Part shown: positions 26,017 to 35,216 of the stretch, piece by piece
How the letters are laid out: the number at the start of each line of letters is the position of its first letter
Position numbering within the stretch: position 1 is the stretch's first letter
Source: JBLXBZ01 sp048265185
GTDB taxonomy: Bacteria; Pseudomonadota; Alphaproteobacteria; Rhizobiales; Stappiaceae
DNA: 64,000 bases
Assembly (NCBI GenBank): GCA_048265185.1
Contig: JBLXBZ010000003.1
Location: 434,001-498,000 of the forward strand
Reading direction: 5' to 3'
Made by a program: the position numbers and the translations under genes
Notes under the pieces: model-generated
What the model was told of the DNA's origin: nothing
Seen by the model: the letters and a program-made list of their open reading frames with translations, nothing else
Database searches by the model: none

Positions 26017-27426
26017 TTAACCCACCCCTGGAAACAGAAAAGTCTTATTTGACGAATAGTCGAAAGAAGGATCTTCCCAAGCGATCATTTTACCGGGATT
26101 GAGAAGCCCTTTTGGATCGGCTTCGCGCTTGAAGGCCAATTGCACGGCGTCGGTTTGCTTCATGCCCCCTTCCTCCAGCGTATAGCGGTGCGGGTTGAAG
26201 ATCGGGCAGCCATTGTCTTCATGCAGGCGGATGATTTCCTCTAAGCGCTCTTCGGTTGAAAAGCGTATGATCGGCAGGCCGAAACAGGTGATTTTGCCGT
26301 CGAAGCGAACGAATTCCAGATGGCCTGGAGCTTCGTCCCCCAGCAAGCGGGTCATTGTCGCGACTTTTTCCAATTGATCTGGATAGGGATAGAGAACCTG
26401 AAGGTACGTGATGGTCGGATCTACGCGCAGCCCTCGGAGGGTCGTGTGGTTCCACGCCAGCTCATAGACAGGGGGCAGGCCCTTTTTCTCGCTGTCCGTG
26501 GCTGTGTCCGAGCGGTAGAGAATTTCCGCGGATTTGAACCGTTTGGCGAAACTGGTGAAGGCGTCCATGGCGAAAGGGGCCACCATAACGAGGCAGGCGG
26601 ATTGATCTTGGCGCAGAAACTTTCGGTGTCTGAGGAAGTAGTCATGGGGAATGGGCGCGGCGATGGGCGCGATTTCCTTGACCAGAATTCCGTCTTGATT
26701 TCCAAGAGCGTCGCCAAAACGCGCCGCGTCGAGAAAATCATCGAAACCGATAATGGCGTCCACCCAGTCATAGCTGGCGGTGAGAGGGAGTTCGACTTGG
26801 GTGATGATCCCATTTGTGCCATAGGCGTGGCTGACTTTGTGCAGATCCTCGCCGGTAAGCTCTAGAACGCGTGGCTCGGCCTCCATGGTCACCACGCGCA
26901 GGCTTAAAATATTGCCAAAGTCGCGCAGCCCCCCCCAGTTGATCGAGCCAACGCCGCCTGATCCCCCGGCGATGAAACCGCCGACCGTGGCCGTGCGATA
27001 GGTGGAGGGGTGTAGGCGCAGCTCTTGTCCGCTGGGCCGCGCAGCGTCGTCAATGGCGGAAATAATGGCGCCGGCCTGCGCAATGACGGCGCCTTGGCGG
27101 ATCGATGTGACGGCGTTCATTTCAGCGAGATTTAAGATCACTCCGCCGGACAATGGCATAGCCTGACCATAATTCCCCGTTCCCGTTCCTCGCGTTGTCA
27201 CCGGCACGTCATGGGTGTAGCAGGACTTCAAAACCTGAATGACTTCCGCTTCGGATTTTGGCGTGACGACCAGATCGGCGCTGACGTGATCCAGCTGACG
27301 TTTGAGGACGGGCGAGTACCAGAAAAAATCGCGGCTTTTCTGTTTGACGATTTGCGGGTTGTCCTCAAGGGTGAGGCCGTTCAGCTCCGCAATAACGGCG
27401 CTCAAACCCGGGGCGGGGTTTCTCAT
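26017..27426 (-). CDS. FAD-binding oxidoreductase (VAO/PCMH family)
   Basis: 469 residues. The PCMH FAD-binding domain occupies about 45-225: LVVTPKSEAEVIQVLKSC, PVTTRGTGTGNYGQAMPLSGG (pyrophosphate loop), and TVGGFIAGGSGGVGSINWGG. The C-terminal cap ends with LLNPGKMIAWED, the usual family end. Enzymes of this type oxidise alcohols, hydroxy acids or amines. ATG overlaps the amidohydrolase stop (ATGA). Context suggests oxidation of an intermediate from the imported nitrogen compound. Substrate not determinable. Confidence 0.85.
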   Translation of the reverse strand: MRNPAPGLSAVIAELNGLTLEDNPQIVKQKSRDFFWYSPVLKRQLDHVSADLVVTPKSEAEVIQVLKSCYTHDVPVTTRGTGTGNYGQAMPLSGGVILNLAEMNAVTSIRQGAVIAQAGAIISAIDDAARPSGQELRLHPSTYRTATVGGFIAGGSGGVGSINWGGLRDFGNILSLRVVTMEAEPRVLELTGEDLHKVSHAYGTNGIITQVELPLTASYDWVDAIIGFDDFLDAARFGDALGNQDGILVKEIAPIAAPIPHDYFLRHRKFLRQDQSACLVMVAPFAMDAFTSFAKRFKSAEILYRSDTATDSEKKGLPPVYELAWNHTTLRGLRVDPTITYLQVLYPYPDQLEKVATMTRLLGDEAPGHLEFVRFDGKITCFGLPIIRFSTEERLEEIIRLHEDNGCPIFNPHRYTLEEGGMKQTDAVQLAFKREADPKGLLNPGKMIAWEDPSFDYSSNKTFLFPGVG

Positions 27427-28781
27427 GTGTCACCTTTCATCAAGTCGTCGAGTTCGCGGAAGTCGGGGAGGGTTTGATCAATGGACGCGCCGGCGCGCAG
27501 CACCTTGCGGGGAGCGCTTGGCCGCGCGAAGAATTCGCTCCAGTTTCGAGCCTGAAAGAGGATCAGATCCGCTGGGAGTCCGGCGTCGATGCGTCCGTGA
27601 TCTGGCCGGCGCAAAAGGTCCGCCGGCGTGGTTGTGACGGCCGTCACCCAATCGGCGATGGGGTGGTCAAGGTGCAGGATCCGCGTCGCCTGAGTGAGAA
27701 CTTCCACCATATCCAGGTCGCCATAGGCGTAAAACGGATCGCGGGTGTTGTCGGAGGCGATGGCGACCGGAACGCCTCGCGCTTTCATTTCATGCAACAA
27801 GGTGACGCCGCGCCAGCGCGGGGTGCGCCCGGGGGTTCGATCTTGCAAATACATATTGCACAGAGGCAGGGAGACGACGCCGAGGCCCGCCTGCGCCACC
27901 AGATCAAGGGTGGCGTCGATTTCGTCATCGCTTTGACGGGCGAGTGAGCAGCAATGGCCGCAAATAACCCGTCCTTCAAAGCGGTTTCGCAGGGCGGCTT
28001 GCGCGATCATGCGCAGAGAATGGGCGCCGCAGTCGCTGGTTTCATCCACATGAAAGTCGAGATCAAGTCCGCGTGCGCTTGCCGCTTGGAACAGCGCGTC
28101 AAGCCGGCGCTCAAGGTCCGGAATCATATAGGTGACCGCGCCCAAGACGCCGCCGGCCGCCGCCACGCGGTCCGCGATTCGGGGTAAAAAGCGTTCATCA
28201 TCAAGGGAATCTACGCCGAATATCGAGGCGGCTTGCAAATCGATTCTGCCCCGCCACGTCTGGCGCATTTCCTCAAACACTGGCCAGGAAATTTCATCTT
28301 GCGGAATTAATGTGTCCAGATGGGTGCGAATGAGGTTGGTTCCATGGGCGTGAGCGGCGCGTAAGGAAAAATCCATGCGGCGGCGAACGTCTTGTGCGCT
28401 CCAGCGGGCGCTCCGGTCGGTCTCGGTGGCGTGAAGCGCCCCTTGGAAGCTGCCGTCGGGATTGGGTTGGCGCGGCCAGATGTGGCCCTTGTCCAGATGG
28501 GTGTGCATGTCGATGAGGCATGGCAAGATCATGCCGCCGTCAAGGTCGAATACGTTTGCGGCGGTGTTTTGCGGTTCCGCCGCTGGAGAGATGGCGCTGA
28601 CGCGTCCGGTTTCAATGGTGATATCGGCGCGCAACAGGACGTTGGCGCTTGGTTGCCGGAACGCCGCCAGGGTTTGATCCGTGAGCACGGCGGTCGGAAC
28701 CGTCGCATTGGCCAAAACATAAACGCTGGCGGGGGGCTGGAACTCTTGAGGCGCGAGCGTTTTCGTCATTACGTCACACAT
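27423..28781 (-). CDS. Amidohydrolase, cytosine-deaminase-like
   Basis: 452 residues, metal-dependent TIM-barrel amidohydrolase. Metal ligands: HTHLDKGH (HxH, about residue 93), FHVDETSD (His), CGHCCSL (His) and ASDNTRDPF (Asp), the CodA pattern. Starting MCDVMTKT at 28781 it overlaps the permease stop by 8 bp; M5 at 28769 is an alternative that removes the overlap. The CodA-like set deaminates cytosine, isocytosine or related pyrimidines. Being cotranscribed with an importer makes the transported compound a likely substrate or precursor. Confidence 0.85.
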   Translation of the reverse strand: MCDVMTKTLAPQEFQPPASVYVLANATVPTAVLTDQTLAAFRQPSANVLLRADITIETGRVSAISPAAEPQNTAANVFDLDGGMILPCLIDMHTHLDKGHIWPRQPNPDGSFQGALHATETDRSARWSAQDVRRRMDFSLRAAHAHGTNLIRTHLDTLIPQDEISWPVFEEMRQTWRGRIDLQAASIFGVDSLDDERFLPRIADRVAAAGGVLGAVTYMIPDLERRLDALFQAASARGLDLDFHVDETSDCGAHSLRMIAQAALRNRFEGRVICGHCCSLARQSDDEIDATLDLVAQAGLGVVSLPLCNMYLQDRTPGRTPRWRGVTLLHEMKARGVPVAIASDNTRDPFYAYGDLDMVEVLTQATRILHLDHPIADWVTAVTTTPADLLRRPDHGRIDAGLPADLILFQARNWSEFFARPSAPRKVLRAGASIDQTLPDFRELDDLMKGDT

Positions 28782-29655
28782 CCCGTTTCAAAGCGCTTTC
28801 ATGCCAGCGGCGCAGCATCAGGTGGGAAAACAGATTCATCGTCAGGAAGATCAGCACGCCTGTAAGTGAAATCAACAGCAGAGCTGCGAAGAGGCGCGGT
28901 ATATTCAAGCGATATCCCGCTTCAAGAATCTGATTGGCTAGGCCGGAGCCTGAACCTGCGGCGCCGGCGACGAATTCGGCGACGATGGCGCCGATCAGGG
29001 ACAATCCGCCCGCGATTTTAAGTCCGGCGAGGAAATAGGGCATTGAAGCCGGCAGGCGCAGATATAAAAGCGTTTGCCAGCGGCTGGCGCCATAAAGCTG
29101 AAACAGATTGCGCAAGTTGTGGTCCGCTGAATTCAGCCCCAATGTAGTGTTCGACAAACCGGGGAAGAACGCCACGATCCACGCGCAGAGCAACAGCCCC
29201 GCCTCCACGGAATCCACATAGATAAAAATTAACGGCGCGATGGCCACCACCGGGGTGACCTGCAGCACGACGGCGAAGGGAAAGAGCGAAATCTCGATCC
29301 ATTTCGACTGAGTGAAGAGCACCGCCAACGCCAAGCCGCCGAGGGTGGCGAGAAGAAGCGCGCCGAAAGTGATTTTCAAGGTGTTCACAAGGGCTTGCGA
29401 CAGGGCGGGCCAATCGGCGACCAGCGCGTCCAGAACCAAGGCGGGACGCGGTAGAATATAGTGAGGAATGTCGTTCCACACCACGATGCGGTCCCACAAG
29501 GCGACGGCGAGGGATAGGGTGAGGAGGGGTAAAACCCAGCGGGCGACGCGCTCAATGCGCGCGTCGCGAGCCCGGCGCAGCTCCACAGGATCTATGGGCG
29601 CGGGCGCGGCGGTGGCGGCTTTTACAGGCTCGGCTGCGTTTGGACGTGAAGACAA
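28774..29655 (-). CDS. ABC transporter permease (SsuC/RibX/ThiX type)
   Basis: 293 residues, about six membrane helices starting near residue 39 (VLPLLTLSLAVALWDRIVVW). The EAA loop is present in SADHNLRNLFQLYGASRWQTLLYLRLPASMPYFLAGLKIA. The family serves taurine/sulfonate, pyrimidine and riboflavin importers. It lies between the ATPase gene (12 bp upstream) and the amidohydrolase. Confidence 0.9.
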   Translation of the reverse strand: MSSRPNAAEPVKAATAAPAPIDPVELRRARDARIERVARWVLPLLTLSLAVALWDRIVVWNDIPHYILPRPALVLDALVADWPALSQALVNTLKITFGALLLATLGGLALAVLFTQSKWIEISLFPFAVVLQVTPVVAIAPLIFIYVDSVEAGLLLCAWIVAFFPGLSNTTLGLNSADHNLRNLFQLYGASRWQTLLYLRLPASMPYFLAGLKIAGGLSLIGAIVAEFVAGAAGSGSGLANQILEAGYRLNIPRLFAALLLISLTGVLIFLTMNLFSHLMLRRWHESALKRDV

Positions 29656-29667
29656 AGCTCCGCTCCT

Positions 29668-30480
29668 TCAAAGGTGGTCGCTGGAGTCCATCGCCGCGTG
29701 AAGGGCGTCGGATGCTTGGCGGCAATAGTCGTTATAGAGGGATGAGGTGCGGAAGTCGTCGCCGCGCGGGTGGGGCGCGTCGATCTTCATGTCATGTACG
29801 ACCCGGCCGGGACGCGCGGCCATGACGATGATTCTGCTAGAGAGATAGACGCTTTCAAAGACCGAATGCGTGACGAAAATGACCGTCCAACCCAGTTCTT
29901 TCCATAAGCGTATGATGTCGTTGTTCAGCTTGAAGCGCGTGATTTCGTCCAAGGCGGCGAAGGGCTCGTCCATGAGCAGCAGTTTTGGCTTTGTGACCAG
30001 CGCCCGGGCGATAGAAACGCGCATTTTCATGCCGCCGGACAGCTCGCGCGGATAGCTTTGCGCGAATTTCTCCAGACCCACCATCGCTAAAGCGTTCATG
30101 ATGTCTTCGCGCGCCTTGGCGGCGGAAACTCCCTTCAGTTTCAACGGTAGGTGCACATTGCCGAAAACGGTGGCCCAGGGCATCAAAGTAGGCTCTTGAA
30201 ACACGAAGCTCATGTCGTGATCAGCCGCGGAAGAAGCTGCGCCATTCTCTCCCGGCCATGTGACTTTCCCCGTGGTGGCGCCGCTGAGGTTGGAGAGGAT
30301 GCGCAGCACCGTCGATTTTCCGCATCCCGACGGCCCGAGCAGGGTGACGAATTCTCCCGGCGCGATGTCGAGAGACATGCCGTTGAGGGCGACGGTGCCA
30401 TTGGAGAATGTCTTGGAAACCCGATCTATGGAGATAATCGGTTGATTGCCGGCGGGGGCGGTGGTCATTTGGTCAGTCAT
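29668..30480 (-). CDS. ABC transporter ATP-binding protein (SsuB/TauB type)
   Basis: 270 residues. Walker A LLGPSGCGKST, Q-loop FVFQEPTLMPW, signature RELSGGMKMRVSIARAL, Walker B KLLLMDEPFAALD, switch His VTHSVFES. It energises the importer whose binding protein is encoded just upstream behind a hairpin. Confidence 0.93.
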   Translation of the reverse strand: MTDQMTTAPAGNQPIISIDRVSKTFSNGTVALNGMSLDIAPGEFVTLLGPSGCGKSTVLRILSNLSGATTGKVTWPGENGAASSAADHDMSFVFQEPTLMPWATVFGNVHLPLKLKGVSAAKAREDIMNALAMVGLEKFAQSYPRELSGGMKMRVSIARALVTKPKLLLMDEPFAALDEITRFKLNNDIIRLWKELGWTVIFVTHSVFESVYLSSRIIVMAARPGRVVHDMKIDAPHPRGDDFRTSSLYNDYCRQASDALHAAMDSSDHL

Positions 30481-30531
30481 CTATGCGGCGATCCTGAGGA
30501 AAGTCATTTGGCGGTGGCGTGAATTGCGCCG

Positions 30532-30568
30532 CGCTCGCCCGGGCGTGAAAATGTGGCTCGGGCGAGCG
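30532..30568 (-). repeat. GC-rich hairpin between the binding-protein and ATPase genes
   Basis: 13-bp arms CGCTCGCCCGGGC / GCTCGGGCGAGCG with one mismatch, 11-nt loop, no T run. Hairpins after the first gene of importer operons commonly stabilise the binding-protein message or attenuate downstream genes. Confidence 0.6.
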
Positions 30569-30587
30569 ATTGGGCAGTCTTCTGGCG

Positions 30588-31598
30588 TTATCCGTCGGTC
30601 AATTTTTTCTTGACGTCGAGCCCGACGCCCTTGTTGACGAACTGTAGCGTGTAGGATTGGCCGTAAGGGATGCTGGCCTTGATGACGTCGGCTTCCACCA
30701 TCTTGTCGAAGAACGATTGGATGTGCTCGTCGCTCATGGCGCCTATGCCTTTGGTGAGCGCTTCGCCTGAATCGACGATCTCATATTCCTTGAGCTTGTC
30801 GATGGTGAAATCGATTTGCTCTTTGGTCATGCCGGGGTTGGCTTTCATGATCATGTCGACGGCTTTGGAGTTGTCCCCATAAAGGAAATTATACCAGCCT
30901 ATGGCGGAGCCATCGACGAAACATTGCACCACCTCGGGCTTTTCCTCGATCAGCTCGTCCCGGGTTTCAACGGTGGTCGAATAGGAGTTGTAACCGTAAT
31001 CGGCGAGAAGAAAGATGACGGGTTTGAAGCCGGCTTCTTTTTCAATCGCATAAGGCTCCGAGGTCACATAGCCCTGTTGGGCGGATTGCGGATTGGCGAT
31101 GAAGGGCGCGGGGTTGAACGTATAAGGACGCACTTGTTCAAGCGAAAAGCCGAACTCCGACACCATCCACCGATAAAAGGAGTTGAGGCCGTCCTTGCCA
31201 AGGAGAATTGGAATGGTCTTCAGGCTCTCCCATGTGTCCAGCCCTTGATCCGGATGGGTCATCAGCACCTGCGGCTCTTTCTGGAAATGAACCGCCACGA
31301 CCTTGGTGGGAATGCCTTGTTCGATCGAGGCGAAAGCTTCCAACATGTTGCCGCCCATGAGGAAGTCGATTTTCCCAACAGGCAGAAGAATCCGATTATT
31401 GGCTTGCGGGCCGCCCGGCTTGATCTCAACGTCGAGACCGCAGGCCTCATAGGTTCCATCGGCCAGCGCTTGATAGTACCCGCCGTGCTCGCCCTGGGCG
31501 ACCCAGTTGGTTCCAAAGACAACTTTTTCCAGCGCGTGCGCCTGTGTGGCGGTTCCTGAAAGCGCTAATAGAACAGCGAGTTGAAGCGTTTTACCCAT
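30588..31598 (-). CDS. ABC transporter substrate-binding protein, NMT1/THI5-like
   Basis: 336 residues with a signal peptide (MGKTLQLAVLLALSGTATQAHA, cleavage near 22), hence periplasmic. The mature part has the NMT1 layout: VVFGTNWVAQGEHGGYYQALADGTYEACGLDVEI, then VGKIDFLMGGNMLEAFASIEQGIPTKVVA. Relatives bind pyrimidines (thiamin precursors), riboflavin or sulfonates. First gene of the minus operon, transcribed away from the ridA-like gene. The aromatic-rich N-terminal pocket and the neighbouring deaminases favour a heterocyclic ligand; this is inference. Confidence 0.87.
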   Translation of the reverse strand: MGKTLQLAVLLALSGTATQAHALEKVVFGTNWVAQGEHGGYYQALADGTYEACGLDVEIKPGGPQANNRILLPVGKIDFLMGGNMLEAFASIEQGIPTKVVAVHFQKEPQVLMTHPDQGLDTWESLKTIPILLGKDGLNSFYRWMVSEFGFSLEQVRPYTFNPAPFIANPQSAQQGYVTSEPYAIEKEAGFKPVIFLLADYGYNSYSTTVETRDELIEEKPEVVQCFVDGSAIGWYNFLYGDNSKAVDMIMKANPGMTKEQIDFTIDKLKEYEIVDSGEALTKGIGAMSDEHIQSFFDKMVEADVIKASIPYGQSYTLQFVNKGVGLDVKKKLTDG

Positions 31599-31990
31599 GA
31601 TTTTCCACCTCTGTTTGATGTGATTTCTAGCGAAACTCGCTCCGGCTTTCGCGTCTCTTTTGAACGCTTATTGCTTAAACGCCCTATTCGGGGGGCGTTT
31701 TGTATTAGCGCCTTTTGGGGAGCAAATGATCGCTTGGACCTGATTGAAGTTTTTAAGGCTACGCTGTGGCAAGTTTTATGCCATTATCACGATACGTGAA
31801 AAATCCAGTCAGATCCCCATCCCGACGATTATTCAATTTCATTCCAGTGCGGAATGCAAACTTTAACCGGCGCATGTGCACAATAAAACGTCAGAGGTTT
31901 CGTTTTGAGCAGGCGTTGAGAGGGTTGCGGCGAAAGAGCTTCGCCCGTTAAATAGGGTTTGCGTCATTCTCAATTCACCGGGAGCATTTA
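31599..31990. promoter_or_regulatory. Divergent control region between the importer operon and the ridA-like gene
   Basis: 392 bp without a supported gene. It contains a hairpin at 31677-31700 with 8-bp perfect arms AAACGCCC / GGGCGTTT that could fold in the leader of the importer transcript or act as an attenuator. I looked for TPP, purine and guanidine riboswitch signatures and saw none. A GGGAG ribosome-binding site precedes the ridA-like ATG. Confidence 0.45.
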
Positions 31991-32380
31991 ATGAGTAAGG
32001 CCGTTACGCCGTCGTCCATAAGGCCGCCTTTCGCCCGGTATAGCCATGGGATTGAAGTCCCGCCCGCGCATCGATTGCTATTTTGCTCTGGTCAGCTGGG
32101 AATTACCTCCGAGGATCATATTCCGGCAGGGGTTGAGGCCCAAACGGAGCTTTGCTTTCATAATATTGGCGCGATTTTGCAGGAGGCGGAAATGGACTTC
32201 ACCGATATCGTGCGAATTAATGCTTACGTCACCGGTCGGGAGCATTTGCCGGGATATATGAAAGTTCGCGATGGCTTCATCAGTGATCCGCCCCCCGCCT
32301 CCACCCTGATGATTGTTTCCGGTTTCGCTCGGGAGGAGTTTGTGGTTGAGATTGAGGTTATCGCTGCAAAGCCTGAGTAA
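31991..32380 (+). CDS. RidA/YjgF-family protein (lacking the archetypal Arg)
   Basis: 129 residues with the family layout: LLFCSGQLGIT, LCFHNIGAILQEAEMDFTDIVRINAYVT and C-terminal VVEIEVIAAKPE. In archetypal RidA an Arg in 'PARS' binds the carboxylate of the imine; here the segment reads PPPASTLMIVSG, with Ser/Thr at that place, so it is probably not the general 2-aminoacrylate deaminase but one of the Rid subfamilies tied to catabolic clusters. First gene of a plus-strand pair with the deaminase. Confidence 0.87.
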   Translation: MSKAVTPSSIRPPFARYSHGIEVPPAHRLLFCSGQLGITSEDHIPAGVEAQTELCFHNIGAILQEAEMDFTDIVRINAYVTGREHLPGYMKVRDGFISDPPPASTLMIVSGFAREEFVVEIEVIAAKPE

Positions 32381-32403
32381 CGCCGTCAGTTTGAAGGATC
32401 ATC

Positions 32404-33750
32404 ATGATGCGTCAATGGATCAAGGATCCCATCGCCATGCTCGCCGATGGCGCGGAGCGGGGCTTGGTCGTCGAAAACGGCGTTATCTGCGAGCTGGTGG
32501 GGAAGGGGAAGGAGCCGTCGCTTCCCGTGGATAGCGTGTTTGACGCCTCCTCTCATGTGGTCATTCCGGGGTTGATCAACACCCATCACCACTTTTTCCA
32601 GACGTTGACCCGCGCCCATCCTAGCGCCATCAACAAAGAGCTTTTTCCGTGGCTGCAGTCTCTTTATCCGATTTGGGCGCGTAACGTCACGCCGGAAACC
32701 TTTCGTCTTGGCACGCGCCTCGCGTTGACCGAATTGCTCATGTCTGGATGCACAACGGCGGCGGATCATCATTATCTTTTCCCTATGGGGCTGAATCAGG
32801 CGGTGGACATTCAGGTGGAGGAGGCGCGCCGCCTGGGCGTGCGCATGACGGTGACCCGCGGCTCCATGAACCTCAGCGAGAAAGACGGCGGATTGCCGCC
32901 AGATGGCGTGGTGCAGGATGAAGACGTTATTCTGGCTGATTGCGAGCGGGTTTTGTCGGCCTATCACGACACTCGGGCGGGGGCGTTCATTCAGATCGCT
33001 CTCGCGCCCTGCGCGCCTTTCACTGTGACCAAGCGGTTGATGCGTGAAAGCGTGACTTTGGCGGAGAAATATGATTGCCGGCTCCATACGCATCTAGGCG
33101 AAACCAAAGACGAAGATGACTATTGCCTACATCACTTTCAGTGCCGTCCGGTTGACTATCTGGAAGAATGCGGATGGCTGAATGAGCGGGTCTGGCTGGC
33201 CCATGGGGTTCATTTCACTGATGATGAAATCAAACGTTTGGGGCATGCCTGCGTGGGCGTTTGTCATTGTCCTACGTCGAACATGACATTGGCGTCGGGA
33301 CAATGCCGCACCAAAGAGCTGGAGGCTGCTGGATCTCCTGTAGGGCTTGGGGTGGACGGTTCCGCCTCGAACGATAACTCCAACCTTATGGAGAGCGTGC
33401 GTCACGCTTTGATGCTCAACCGTTTGACCTATGACGCGGCGAGCGTGACCCATTTCGACGCGCTGCGCTGGGCGACCGAAGGCTCCGCCCGTTGTCTTGG
33501 CCGGGATGACATTGGTTCGATCGCTGTTGGCAAGCAGGCGGATTTGGCTATGTACACTTTGGATGAACTGAGGTTTTCTGGCGCGGGAGACCCGCTCGCC
33601 GCGCTTGTTCTTTGCGGCGCGCATAAGGCGGACCGGGTGATGGTCGCCGGTGAGTGGAAAATCGAAGAAGGACTGCCCACAGGGTTTGATATTGGCGAGC
33701 TGCGCCATCAGCATGGCGAGGCGGCGAAGCGGTTTCTTGAGACTTTGTAA
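32404..33750 (+). CDS. 8-oxoguanine deaminase-like amidohydrolase
   Basis: 448 residues, TrzN/AtzB/8-oxoguanine-deaminase branch of the amidohydrolase superfamily. Metal and catalytic residues: NTHHHFFQTLTR (HxH near 62), LHTHLGETKDE (His plus Glu), VWLAHGVHF (His) and GLGVDGSASNDNSN (Asp). The N-terminal KDPIAMLAD and the overall length fit 8-oxoguanine deaminase, which makes uric acid and ammonia. Behind GAAGGA, 23 bp after the ridA-like gene. Hydroxyatrazine-type or pterin deaminases are alternatives that motifs alone cannot exclude. Confidence 0.83.
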   Translation: MMRQWIKDPIAMLADGAERGLVVENGVICELVGKGKEPSLPVDSVFDASSHVVIPGLINTHHHFFQTLTRAHPSAINKELFPWLQSLYPIWARNVTPETFRLGTRLALTELLMSGCTTAADHHYLFPMGLNQAVDIQVEEARRLGVRMTVTRGSMNLSEKDGGLPPDGVVQDEDVILADCERVLSAYHDTRAGAFIQIALAPCAPFTVTKRLMRESVTLAEKYDCRLHTHLGETKDEDDYCLHHFQCRPVDYLEECGWLNERVWLAHGVHFTDDEIKRLGHACVGVCHCPTSNMTLASGQCRTKELEAAGSPVGLGVDGSASNDNSNLMESVRHALMLNRLTYDAASVTHFDALRWATEGSARCLGRDDIGSIAVGKQADLAMYTLDELRFSGAGDPLAALVLCGAHKADRVMVAGEWKIEEGLPTGFDIGELRHQHGEAAKRFLETL

Positions 33751-33756
33751 GACTTG

Positions 33757-33802
33757 TTGAAAACTGACGCGCAAGCGAGGAAGAGCTGGCGTCAGTTTTC
33801 AA
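33757..33802. terminator. Bidirectional terminator-like hairpin between convergent genes
   Basis: Perfect 14-bp arms TTGAAAACTGACGC / GCGTCAGTTTTCAA around an 18-nt loop, directly after the deaminase stop and 26 bp before the end of the convergent MFS gene. T-rich arms give short U tracts in both directions, less than a classical run. Confidence 0.6.
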
Positions 33803-33827
33803 GAGCGAATTATAGGCTTTTGCGCGT

Positions 33828-34982
33828 TTAAACTTCTATCCGCGCCGCTTTGGCGAAATAGGCGATAATCAACGTCATGAGCGCCAGCACGGTGAAGGCG
33901 AGGCCAAGCGTGGCGTGTTCTCCGATATAACCAAGCATGGGCGGACCGATCAGGAATGCGCCATATCCCAGCGTCGACATGGCCGCAAGTCCCTCTCCTG
34001 GCGACATGACGGGGTCGTTGGCGGCGCGGGAGTAGACGATGGGGGCTATGACGGCGACGCCCATGCCAGTCAGAAGCAGCCCGGCGAAAACCACCCAGAT
34101 GAAACCGGGAAATGGGAATGCGTCAGGCAGGATCACCATTGCAAGTCCGGCGAAAGCGATAAGGCCGCTGACCCGCGCGACCCGGTCGCGCCCATAACGG
34201 GTGATGAAACCATCGCCAAACCAGCGGATCACGACCATTCCCGTGGAGAATGTCGCCAGTCCTAGGGCTCCGTTCGTCTCGCTTAGCAGCAGGTCCTGCA
34301 CCAGGTAGACGGCGCTCCAGTCGGTCATGCCGCCTTCGCATAACCCGGCGGCGAAACCCATGATTCCCACCGGCAACAGCGACATGCGCGGCAGGGCGAT
34401 GATCTTGCGTTTTTTTACCGCGCCGCGCGGCTCTGCGCCCCAAGCGTCGCGGGTGAGGAAAATCGTGATGGCGGCGAGAAACAGCGCGTAAGCGGCGAAA
34501 TGTTGAAGCACGGAGAAACCGCCGTAAACGGCGAGAGCGCCAAGGCCTGCTCCCACGCCGACGCCTAGGCTGAACAGGGCGTGAAAGCGCGACATGACGG
34601 CGCGTTTTCCCGCAGTTTCCACTTCCGCGCCCCAAGCGTTCATGGCGATGTCCAGCGCGCCGTTCGCCGCGCCGAAAAAGAACAGGATAAGTCCCATCTG
34701 CCAGGGGGCGGCGGCAAGACCAAGGGCGATCAATCCTCCTGCGTAAAGGGGGATGAGGATGCGGGAGATGCGCGCTGCGCCAAAGCGGTCGATTAAATTC
34801 CCGGCGAATGGGAAGGAGAGGATGGCCCCCGCCGCCGCGCCTAAAAGCAACAGCCCGAGCGTCGCCTCGCTCATGTTCAAATCAATCAGCACGCTGGGAA
34901 TGCGCGCCGCCCATGAGCCAAAAAGAGAGCCGCAGAAGAAAAACATCGCACCGACGGCGATACGTGATTTGCGAAATGTCAT
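33828..34982 (-). CDS. MFS transporter (YbjJ-like)
   Basis: 384 residues, about 12 membrane helices. First-loop region FGSWAARIPSVLIDLNMSEATLGLLLLGAAAGAILSFPFAG followed by NLIDRFGAARISR (variant of MFS motif A), and a second GDGFITRYGRDRVAR at the half-way repeat. Substrate unknown; the surrounding deaminase and creatininase genes suggest a nitrogenous heterocycle or product export, but this is only context. Confidence 0.85.
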   Translation of the reverse strand: MTFRKSRIAVGAMFFFCGSLFGSWAARIPSVLIDLNMSEATLGLLLLGAAAGAILSFPFAGNLIDRFGAARISRILIPLYAGGLIALGLAAAPWQMGLILFFFGAANGALDIAMNAWGAEVETAGKRAVMSRFHALFSLGVGVGAGLGALAVYGGFSVLQHFAAYALFLAAITIFLTRDAWGAEPRGAVKKRKIIALPRMSLLPVGIMGFAAGLCEGGMTDWSAVYLVQDLLLSETNGALGLATFSTGMVVIRWFGDGFITRYGRDRVARVSGLIAFAGLAMVILPDAFPFPGFIWVVFAGLLLTGMGVAVIAPIVYSRAANDPVMSPGEGLAAMSTLGYGAFLIGPPMLGYIGEHATLGLAFTVLALMTLIIAYFAKAARIEV

Positions 34983-35106
34983 CAGGTCGTCTCAAATCGA
35001 GGAGTGAAGTTTAATCCTTGCCGATAAGCCTTACGCTAGGAAAGTTAAAGGCGTGTGATGCAGGTCACAGGAGCGTCTTTTGCCCAATTTTAGGTGAGTT
35101 CGTCGT

Positions 35107-35119
35107 CTTGATGATCAAG
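35107..35119. promoter_or_regulatory. Operator-like palindrome in the MFS / creatininase divergent region
   Basis: CTTGATGATCAAG, perfect 6-bp arms around one base, about 98 bp before the creatininase start and 125 bp before the MFS start. Size suits a GntR-type dimer; no regulator gene is adjacent. Confidence 0.3.
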
Positions 35120-35216
35120 ATGGCTCTTAGCTGTTGCGTGAATGGGCCAGCGCGACATAACGTGTACTCTTCAGATTCCACTTTTTTCACGGCAAATTTT
35201 AACAATTGGACACAGC

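Noticed and set aside
31599..31990. TPP or purine riboswitch in front of the THI5-like importer
   Set aside because: None of the conserved core motifs (for example CTGAGA with ACCTGATCTGGATAATG-like segment) is present on either strand.
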